DNA from: Candidatus Planktophila limnetica
GTDB lineage: Bacteria > Actinomycetota > Actinomycetes > Nanopelagicales > Nanopelagicaceae
Length of the DNA stretch: 12,841 nt
Direction: 5' to 3'
Assembly (NCBI GenBank): GCA_029979485.1
Contig: JAPOHK010000013.1
Span: 1 to 12,841, forward strand
In this document: one piece after another, positions 6,889-12,841 of the stretch
How positions within the stretch are numbered: the stretch's first letter is position 1
Layout of the letters: each line of letters begins with the position of its first letter
Program-made: the position numbers and the translations under genes
Notes under the pieces: model-generated
Seen by the model: the letters and a program-made list of their open reading frames with translations, nothing else
Database searches by the model: none
Told to the model about the DNA's origin: nothing

Positions 6889-8040
6889 AACTGAGAGAGC
6901 TGCCAAGCGCCCTGAAAGCAAGGCACCATTTTGTGATGGTGCACTCTTGTAATCACCTGCGATAAAGATCGAATCTTTCACGTGCGCACCCGATGCAAGT
7001 TTCGTTTCTAAACCAGATAGCGGCAAGGCGCTAGGTATTTCATACTTAGCCACCAACTTCCAATTGCGTGTATCAGTTCCATACATCACTGATAAATGCC
7101 TACGCACTTCGGATTCTGTTGTTGGAATAATGCTCGTACTTGAAATTAAGTTCTTGCCTACTGGTGCATAGTCAGGCATCATGTTTGAAATGACCATCGT
7201 ATTTACAACTGGACCGCGATTTTGGCTATCAACGATCAGAGATTTACTTGTTGTAGGGCTCTCTTTAGTTGAGTGATACCAGGTTGTACAACCAACTAAT
7301 TGGGGAACTTCTGTTAGATCTAACAATTGAGCCGCGGTCGTCGCATCGGTTGCAACAATAATTGCGTCGGCTTCAAAATTGCCTTTGGAGGTCTTAACCG
7401 TATTTTTCTTTACAGAATTCACTTGAACCCCATAGCTAATGTCACTCACACGAGAAGCAAGTGCTTCGGAAAAAACTTTGACGCCTCCAACTGGCAATCC
7501 TGAATTTCCACTAACAAAATGCTTGATTGCCGTTCGCCCATACTCAGCACTGACAAGTAATGGATCAGCTAAGAAAACTCCGGTCAAGAATGGTCTAAGT
7601 ACTCGCTCATAAGTTTTACCTAAACCATTGTTTTTAAGCTCTTGCCCAACGCTCGCCGCTGGTTTGCGGAAAAGAAGATACTTAATTAATCCAAACTTTT
7701 CGAGAATTGAACCAGTTTCTGAGTTAAATGCTGAGAGTAATGCCGAACGAGGATCTCCAATGCGAATTCGTCTTTCATCTCTTGCAACTTCGATAACTGA
7801 AGACGCCGAAATGAAATTGATGTCTTTGATTAATCCAAGACGTTTGATCTCAGGATAATTGGCATTAATTAATTGAAATCCACGATCGCAGATAAATCCG
7901 TCAATAACATCACTGCTCACCCGACCGCCGGGGCGATCTGAACTTTCAAGTACTGTGACGGAAACGCCTTCGTTCTCTAAAGTTATAGCTGCGCTGAGTC
8001 CAGCCAATCCAGCGCCGATAACCACGACTTTCTTAACCAT
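6877..8040 (-). CDS. FAD-dependent oxidoreductase, amine-oxidase / phytoene-desaturase fold
   Basis: Predicted soluble flavoprotein of 387 residues. The N-terminus has the dinucleotide motif VVVIGAGLAGL (G9, G11, G14), acidic E32 at the end of the second strand for the ribose, and DRPGGR (35-40). A DRGFQLINANYPE segment follows, seen in a poorly characterised branch of the amine-oxidase Pfam family. The C-terminus carries the second FAD contact, FIAGDYKSAPSQNGALLSGR (359-378). Substrate unknown; the fold covers amine oxidases, protoporphyrinogen oxidase and carotenoid desaturases. I chose ATG at 8040 because GxGxxG starts nine residues later, as usual; a TTG at 8067 would add nine residues without support. 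The start overlaps the preceding oxidoreductase by eight bases, implying translational coupling. Last gene of the minus-strand operon. Confidence 0.85.
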   Translation of the reverse strand: MVKKVVVIGAGLAGLSAAITLENEGVSVTVLESSDRPGGRVSSDVIDGFICDRGFQLINANYPEIKRLGLIKDINFISASSVIEVARDERRIRIGDPRSALLSAFNSETGSILEKFGLIKYLLFRKPAASVGQELKNNGLGKTYERVLRPFLTGVFLADPLLVSAEYGRTAIKHFVSGNSGLPVGGVKVFSEALASRVSDISYGVQVNSVKKNTVKTSKGNFEADAIIVATDATTAAQLLDLTEVPQLVGCTTWYHSTKESPTTSKSLIVDSQNRGPVVNTMVISNMMPDYAPVGKNLISSTSIIPTTESEVRRHLSVMYGTDTRNWKLVAKYEIPSALPLSGLETKLASGAHVKDSIFIAGDYKSAPSQNGALLSGRLAALSVLVD

Positions 8041-9049
8041 GCGAATTAATCTTTCGAGCTTGGTCAATTATTTGTGCAACATTTAGAATTTCTTCCGAAC
8101 CAATAGGCATCGGTGTTTTATGAACAATGGCATCATGAACTAAAGAGTAAAAATGAGAGTAATTTCCTGGGTCAGATTTGAACTCTTCAACAGTTTCGCC
8201 CCTGTGAATAAATGCCGTGGAAGATGTGTTTTCTTCCCAAGCGCCATCCTTTGGCGCTTTACCGGCTCTCAACAGCGCTTCTTGAGGATCAAGATCGTTA
8301 ACAACAAATGCGCCTTCACTCCCGATCACTCGAAGTCGAGGTCCAGGAGAGCCAACGACGGCGCTTGCAGAGAGAATTGATTCGACTCCGGAATCGTGAA
8401 TTAAGACCAAAACACAATCGTCATCTGCGCCACCGCGAACACTTCTGATGGAAGCTGACTTCAATTCGGCGCGACCAAAGCAGTCGATTGCAGTTGAAAT
8501 CAAGTGTGGAGCCAAATCCAATAACAATCCCCCACCATCTTGCGGCAAATTATTCTCTCGCCAAGATTGTGGATTTAACTTTGGCCTAAATCTTTCAAAA
8601 CGTGAGTCCATTCGAATAATTCTTCCGATATGACCGTCACGAATCACTCGCTTGAGAGTTAGTGTGTCACTATCCCATTTACGATTGAAATAAGTTGTGA
8701 CAGGAACACCTGCACTCATGGAAGCGTTTAATATCTCCTGAGTTTGCGCAACGTTTATTCCCATAGGTTTATCAACAACGGTTGGAATTCCCGCCTTAAT
8801 TGCGGCAAGCGCCTGGGACAAATGCACTTGGTTTCCGGATGCAATAACTACAAGATCTAAATCTTGAGCGCATAAATCTTCAATAGTTGAAAGTATTTTC
8901 GCGGCTGGAAAATCTTCCTTTGCATGGCGTTTTCTGACTTCGTTATTTGTAAGTACGGCAGTGACTTCAAAATTTGTTGCTGACAAAATAGGAGCATGAA
9001 AACCCCGGCCGGCTAATCCATAGCCTGCAATGCCGACTCGAAGTTTCAT
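8033..9049 (-). CDS. Gfo/Idh/MocA-family oxidoreductase, IolW/YdgJ-like
   Basis: NAD(P)-dependent sugar or inositol dehydrogenase-like protein of 338 residues. The Rossmann part has GYGLAGRG (9-16) and VVDKP (91-95), where D93 replaces the Glu of the classic EKP and catalytic-type K94 is retained. The C-terminal part has FNRKWDSD (121-128), GGGLLLDLAPHL (172-183) with D178 and H182, and late segments GPRLRVIGSEGAF and DPQEALLRAGKAPKDGAWE that resemble Bacillus IolW and E. coli YdgJ, which act on scyllo-inosose or related compounds. The true substrate cannot be read from sequence. The ATG starts five bases after the MMPL stop, so the two are cotranscribed; its stop overlaps the next start. No inositol catabolism genes are nearby. 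Confidence 0.88.
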   Translation of the reverse strand: MKLRVGIAGYGLAGRGFHAPILSATNFEVTAVLTNNEVRKRHAKEDFPAAKILSTIEDLCAQDLDLVVIASGNQVHLSQALAAIKAGIPTVVDKPMGINVAQTQEILNASMSAGVPVTTYFNRKWDSDTLTLKRVIRDGHIGRIIRMDSRFERFRPKLNPQSWRENNLPQDGGGLLLDLAPHLISTAIDCFGRAELKSASIRSVRGGADDDCVLVLIHDSGVESILSASAVVGSPGPRLRVIGSEGAFVVNDLDPQEALLRAGKAPKDGAWEENTSSTAFIHRGETVEEFKSDPGNYSHFYSLVHDAIVHKTPMPIGSEEILNVAQIIDQARKINSHG

Positions 9050-9054
9050 GTGTT

Positions 9055-11205
9055 CTACTTCTTGAGGCTAGAAGGCCACCAAATTTTTGGTCCAATTTCG
9101 TGTACCAAAGCTGGAACCAAAATTGAGCGAACAATAATTGTGTCAAGTAGAACGCCGAAAGCAACGGCAAATCCTAATTGCGCCAATGGCACAAGAGGAA
9201 TAAGCCCAAGCACTGCAAATGTTGCAGCAAGAACAATTCCGGCTGAAGTGATAACCGCGCCAGTAACAGTTAAACCCTTAATAACTCCTTGACGTGTTCC
9301 AAGTTTGATGGATTCTTCTCGAACTCTTGTCATTAAGAAGATGTTGTAATCGATTCCAAGTGCCACCAAGAAAATAAAGGCGAATAATGGGAAAGAAGTG
9401 TCTCCCCCGGCAAAACCGAATACGTGATTAAAGACAAGTGCACATACACCGAGTGTTGCAAAGTATGAGAGAACCACAGTGCCAAGTAGCAGTGCTGCGC
9501 TAAGAATGCTTCGCAAAAGTAAACCAAGAATGATTGTGATGACCAATAAAATAATCGGAATAATTGTTTTGTTATCTCGATCATTTGCGGTACGAACATC
9601 AAAATAGACGGCACTAGTTCCACCAACCAGCGAAGTTGGATCGGCTTTGTGAGCCAGTGTGCGGATCTCCGGAATGTCATTTGCTGCCTCAACACTGTCA
9701 GGTGCCTTATTAAGGGTGACATTTAAAATTGCTTTGTTGTTAACAATTTTTATTTCAGGAACTGGGCCACCTGGAATTGCGAAGCCATCAAGCAAAGGCT
9801 CGACAGAAGTTACTCCTGGTGCGTTCTTAACAGCCGCCGCAACAGCATCTAATTTATCGACACTAACAACAATTTGAGTCGGATCGCCTTCTCCGCCTGG
9901 AAAGTGCTTAAGCAGTAATTTTTGACCAACAACTGACTCTGGATTTGTAGTGAAAGTATCAACTGTTCCAATGCCATCTGCTTTTAGCGTTGGCGAAGTA
10001 AAGGCAAGAGCCAACAAAACAATGCCCGTAATAACCCACGCCTTGCGTGGATTGCGACCGATTCCGTTTCCTACCTTTGACCACACGCCCGAAAGAACGT
10101 GGTCATCGCCATCGAATTTTGGACGGCGAGGCCAAAATATCCAACGACCGAAAACCAAAAGAAGAGCAGGCAGGAGCGTCAGAATCGTGATGACAGAACA
10201 CACAATTCCAATTGCTCCGATTGGTCCAAGACCGGCGGTGTTTGTTAATTGACTAAACAAAAGTACGAGAAGCGAAATTGCAACCGTAGAACCTGAAGCG
10301 AGAATTGGTTCCCACACGCCTTTGTATGCAGCGCGCATTGCATCAAATCTACTTTCGTGAAGATGAAGCTCTTCTCTATACCTTGCGATAAGTAGCAGTG
10401 CATAATCGGTTGCGGCACCAATTACTAATACCGAAAGAATTCCTTGCGATTGTCCATCAACATCAATAATGTTATTTTTTGCAAGAAGGTAAACAATTCC
10501 TCCAGCCGTTGATAAAGCAAAGAGCGCCGAAAGCAAAGGAATAATCCATAGAATTGGTGAGCGGTAAACAACAATCAAAATCAGTGCAACAACGCCCAGT
10601 GTGGTTAATAAAAGAGTTGAGTCAATTGAACCGAAGGCGCCGAATAAGTCGCCAAGTAATCCACCAGGTCCGGTTACATACGAAGTGAGGCCATTCGCTT
10701 TTGCTAATGGGCCCAGATCCTCGCGAAGCGCTTCTACAATCGCTGGAAGAACGGGTTCATCATTAGGCAGAATTTTTGAAATTGCATTTCCATCAAGAGG
10801 CACGTTGGCAAGAATTGCTTGTCCATCCTCAGAAGGAAAAGCTGAAATCTTCTGTCCTGGTGCGAGGTAATCTGAAATTTTGGCGCTTGTGCCGGCAAGT
10901 GATAGCTCGCCTACGGCGTCGAGGTGGGAATTAATCGCTTGGAGTTTTTCGGGAGTGGCCCCTCCATCAAATAAGACCAACGCCGGAAAATTAAATGAAT
11001 CCTTACCGGAAAAAGTTTGAATTAATTCAGAGGCTTGAGTCGCTTCAGCACCCTTCGGTAAGAAAGATGAGTTGTTATTTTCTTGGACAGATGTAAGTTT
11101 TCCAAAAAGCGGACCAAATACTCCGGTTATCAAAAACCAGATAAGCACTACGAGCATTGCTAGAGCAAAGGGTTTACGTGATTTCACAGCGGTGCTAGAT
11201 GACAC
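9055..11205 (-). CDS. MMPL/RND-family transporter (YdfJ-like)
   Basis: Inner-membrane proton-driven exporter of 716 residues, similar in length to Bacillus YdfJ and shorter than mycobacterial MmpL3. I read about twelve helices: one at 12-34, an exoplasmic domain (about 36-193), five helices from about 196 to 352, then a second half with a helix at 388-404, another exoplasmic domain (about 406-544) and five helices to 697. The proton-relay Asp-Tyr pairs are present in both halves: D267-Y268 (GAATDYALLL) and D619-Y620 (GIDYNIFLMTR). Start is GTG (11203-11205); an AAAGG lies 11 bases upstream, rather far, so the start is slightly uncertain. Family members export lipids or hydrophobic compounds; cargo here is unknown. 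First gene of the three-gene minus-strand operon, divergent from lipB. Confidence 0.92.
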   Translation of the reverse strand: MSSSTAVKSRKPFALAMLVVLIWFLITGVFGPLFGKLTSVQENNNSSFLPKGAEATQASELIQTFSGKDSFNFPALVLFDGGATPEKLQAINSHLDAVGELSLAGTSAKISDYLAPGQKISAFPSEDGQAILANVPLDGNAISKILPNDEPVLPAIVEALREDLGPLAKANGLTSYVTGPGGLLGDLFGAFGSIDSTLLLTTLGVVALILIVVYRSPILWIIPLLSALFALSTAGGIVYLLAKNNIIDVDGQSQGILSVLVIGAATDYALLLIARYREELHLHESRFDAMRAAYKGVWEPILASGSTVAISLLVLLFSQLTNTAGLGPIGAIGIVCSVITILTLLPALLLVFGRWIFWPRRPKFDGDDHVLSGVWSKVGNGIGRNPRKAWVITGIVLLALAFTSPTLKADGIGTVDTFTTNPESVVGQKLLLKHFPGGEGDPTQIVVSVDKLDAVAAAVKNAPGVTSVEPLLDGFAIPGGPVPEIKIVNNKAILNVTLNKAPDSVEAANDIPEIRTLAHKADPTSLVGGTSAVYFDVRTANDRDNKTIIPIILLVITIILGLLLRSILSAALLLGTVVLSYFATLGVCALVFNHVFGFAGGDTSFPLFAFIFLVALGIDYNIFLMTRVREESIKLGTRQGVIKGLTVTGAVITSAGIVLAATFAVLGLIPLVPLAQLGFAVAFGVLLDTIIVRSILVPALVHEIGPKIWWPSSLKK

Positions 11206-11255
11206 GGAAGTTGGAACCTTTCATACGTATTCAGGCGAGGATTCGCGACTGGGCA

Positions 11256-11277
11256 AGCCTACCTTTAGGCTAAGTGT
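11256..11277 (+). promoter_or_regulatory. Candidate leaderless lipB promoter with inverted repeat
   Basis: TAGGCT (11266-11271) fits the actinobacterial TANNNT -10 consensus and sits six bases before the lipB GTG, the spacing expected if transcription begins at the start codon; no ribosome site precedes lipB. The hexamer is also the right arm of a perfect inverted repeat, AGCCTA (11256-11261) with a four-base spacer, so the minus strand carries TAGGCT as well and could serve the divergent MMPL gene. No clear -35 box is visible. Confidence 0.4.
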
Positions 11278-11946
11278 GTGGCAGCCACTACGACTCTTGA
11301 CCCCGCAATTCATGACCACAAAATGGTGGTGAAGAACCTGAATCAACTCGATTACAACGATGCACTGCGCATTCAACGCCTCACGCATGAGAAAGTGAGT
11401 TCGGGCGCATTGCCAAACACACTGCTTTTTGTAGAACATCCATCAGTATTTACAGCAGGAAAAAGAACTCTTGAAGAAGAACGCCCACAAGATGGAACAC
11501 CAGTTATTGATGTAGATCGTGGCGGAAAAATTACATGGCATGGTCCTGGTCAGATTGTTGGTTATCCGATTCTGCGATTAGCAAAACCAACCGAATTAGT
11601 TGGTTTTGTCCGTGAGATTGAAAGTGCATTAATAGATACCTGCAACGAATTTGGTTTACATGTGCAACGAATAAAAGCTCGTTCAGGTGTTTGGACGTGT
11701 GATGAGAACGGACCTAAAAAAATCGCTGCTATCGGAATTCGAGTTGCTAAAGCAACGACTATGCATGGATTCGCTCTTAACGTAAATCCAGATCTCAGCG
11801 CTTACTCACAGATTATTCCTTGCGGGATTGCGGATGCAGAAGTTACTTCGATGGCTCAGGAATTAAAGCGTGAAATAACTGCGCAAGAAGTGCTGCCTAT
11901 TCTGGAGCGGAATATTGTTTCTACATTGGCTAAGGTGAGCGCATGA
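11278..11946 (+). CDS. lipB: Lipoyl(octanoyl) transferase
   Basis: Moves the octanoyl group from acyl carrier protein to the lipoyl-domain lysine of E2 and GcvH proteins, the first step of lipoate assembly. The 222-residue protein has the family signature [17 protein letters not shown] (81-97), catalytic K148 in KKIAAIGIR and catalytic C182 in IIPCGI; the 34-residue spacing equals that of the K135/C169 pair in E. coli. The GTG start at 11278 has no ribosome site but fits a leaderless transcript; an ATG at 11323, fifteen residues in, is a real alternative because many homologues begin close to that point. The stop overlaps the lipA start (ATGA), so the two lipoate genes are translationally coupled. 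Its targets are encoded upstream (sucB). Confidence 0.95.
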   Translation: MAATTTLDPAIHDHKMVVKNLNQLDYNDALRIQRLTHEKVSSGALPNTLLFVEHPSVFTAGKRTLEEERPQDGTPVIDVDRGGKITWHGPGQIVGYPILRLAKPTELVGFVREIESALIDTCNEFGLHVQRIKARSGVWTCDENGPKKIAAIGIRVAKATTMHGFALNVNPDLSAYSQIIPCGIADAEVTSMAQELKREITAQEVLPILERNIVSTLAKVSA

Positions 11947-12841
11947 CAATCGCACCTGATGGTCGCAAGATGATTCGAATTGAAGCTCGCAATGCGCTGA
12001 CTCCAATTGAACGCAAACCTGAATGGATTAAAACGCGCGCCAACATGGGTCCGGAATACACCCGACTTCGCTCGCTCGTTAAGTCTGAAGGTCTTCACAC
12101 GGTCTGCCAAGAAGCGGCTTGCCCAAATATTTTTGAGTGCTGGGAAGATAAGGAAGCAACTTTCCTCATCGGTGGAGAAACATGCACACGTCGCTGCGAT
12201 TTTTGTAATATCGATACTGGTAAACCTGATCCAATTGATCGTGAAGAACCGCGCAAGGTTGCTGAATCTGTTAAAGCCATGGGTTTGAGGTACGCGACAA
12301 TCACTGGTGTAACGCGTGATGACTTAAAAGATGAAGGCGCTTGGCTCTACGCCGAAACAATTCGAAAAGTGCATGAGTTAAACCCAGGGTGTGGCGTTGA
12401 GATGCTTGCCCCAGACTTCCACGCGAATTCCGATTTACTAAATCAAATCTTCGAAACTCGTCCTGAAGTTTTTGCTCACAATCTAGAGACTGTTACTCGT
12501 ATCTTTAAGAGTATTAGGCCCGCGTTTACTTACGAAAAGTCGCTTCGAGTGATCACGATGGCTAGAGACTTTGGTTTAATTACTAAATCAAATCTGATTT
12601 TGGGTCTCGGAGAAACACGTGATGAAATTTCACAGGCTCTCATTGATCTTCGTGGCGCTGGTTGCGACCTCATCACCATTACCCAATATCTAAGACCAAC
12701 TAATCGTCACCATCCGGTAGAACGCTGGGTTAAGCCAGAAGAGTTCGTAGAACTTGCAACAGAAGCAAAGGAAGTTGGTTTCCTCGGCGTAATGAGTGGC
12801 CCACTTGTTCGTTCAAGTTATCGCGCGGGGCGTTTGTATAA
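11943..12841 (+). CDS. lipA: Lipoyl synthase, 3' end cut by window edge
   Basis: Radical SAM enzyme that inserts two sulfur atoms into protein-bound octanoyl groups to make lipoyl groups. The frame is open for 299 codons to the right edge with no stop; the signature near the end shows only a short tail is missing. Auxiliary cluster cysteines are C55, C60 and C66 ([13 protein letters not shown]); the radical SAM cluster is C81, C85, C88 (CTRRCDFC). [17 protein letters not shown] (123-139) matches the family segment usually written RDDLPDGGA, with Lys and Glu substituted. The closing RSSY (290-293) supplies the serine ligand of the auxiliary cluster. AAGG lies seven bases before the ATG, which overlaps the lipB stop by four bases. 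Confidence 0.96.
   Translation, partial: MTIAPDGRKMIRIEARNALTPIERKPEWIKTRANMGPEYTRLRSLVKSEGLHTVCQEAACPNIFECWEDKEATFLIGGETCTRRCDFCNIDTGKPDPIDREEPRKVAESVKAMGLRYATITGVTRDDLKDEGAWLYAETIRKVHELNPGCGVEMLAPDFHANSDLLNQIFETRPEVFAHNLETVTRIFKSIRPAFTYEKSLRVITMARDFGLITKSNLILGLGETRDEISQALIDLRGAGCDLITITQYLRPTNRHHPVERWVKPEEFVELATEAKEVGFLGVMSGPLVRSSYRAGRLY

Noticed and set aside
6871..6903. Bidirectional terminator at the convergent gene ends
   Set aside because: The palindrome gives a short AT-rich stem and the outer GCAGC/GCTGC match is far apart; no T-run follows on either strand.
8041..8067. Upstream TTG start for the FAD protein
   Set aside because: The extra nine residues push GxGxxG away from the N-terminus, lie inside the preceding gene and have no ribosome site; the ATG at 8040 fits the family better.
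9333..9722. 129-codon minus-strand open frame inside the MMPL gene
   Set aside because: It lies in another frame of a well-supported transporter gene and its translation shows no recognisable domain, so it is a shadow frame.
12007..12304. Short open frames on both strands overlapping lipA
   Set aside because: The lipA frame is supported by all its cluster cysteines and the RSSY motif; the other frames are shadows.

Overview
The window looks like a piece of an actinobacterial chromosome with unusually modest GC content. The proteins read as Actinobacteria: a DUF3043-type tail, an actinobacterial E2 with two lipoyl domains, and a gcvT / pepA / lpd / E2 / TIGR01777 / lipB / lipA neighbourhood that resembles the Mycobacterium and Streptomyces arrangement. 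The codons, however, are AT-leaning and the genes are tightly packed. A streamlined freshwater lineage (acI, Nanopelagicales-like) would fit; this is inference from style and synteny, not a computed assignment.

Layout. Positions 1-200 hold the end of a DUF3043-family membrane protein (+). gcvT (216-1310, -) faces it and is divergent from pepA (1399-2895, +). After an 82-base gap with two small inverted repeats comes a + strand run: lpd (2978, interrupted by an in-frame TAA at 3998-4000, with readable homology continuing to 4345), sucB/dlaT-type E2 (4361-6001) and a TIGR01777 SDR (6001-6888). A three-gene - strand operon follows in the order of transcription: MMPL transporter (11205-9055), IolW/YdgJ-like Gfo/Idh/MocA oxidoreductase (9049-8033), FAD-dependent amine-oxidase-fold protein (8040-6877). 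It meets the SDR tail to tail, with the two stop codons inside one 12-base palindrome. lipB (11278-11946, +) and lipA (11943 to the right edge, +) overlap by ATGA and diverge from the MMPL operon.

How the genes fit together. Lipoate is the common thread: LipB transfers octanoyl groups, LipA inserts sulfur, the E2 carries two lipoyl domains, Lpd reoxidises dihydrolipoyl groups, and GcvT acts on the aminomethyl-lipoyl intermediate of glycine cleavage. The MMPL/Gfo-Idh/FAD operon has no obvious link to this theme and looks like an insertion into an otherwise conserved neighbourhood.

The most notable anomaly is the single premature stop in lpd, which removes the dimerisation domain and the catalytic His-Glu pair of an enzyme that is normally indispensable; it may be an assembly or sequencing error, or a real mutation. 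No CRISPR array, insertion sequence, tRNA or rRNA was seen, and no gene-free stretch exceeds 90 bases. I found no convincing undescribed multi-gene system; the window is mostly core metabolism with a few local oddities.
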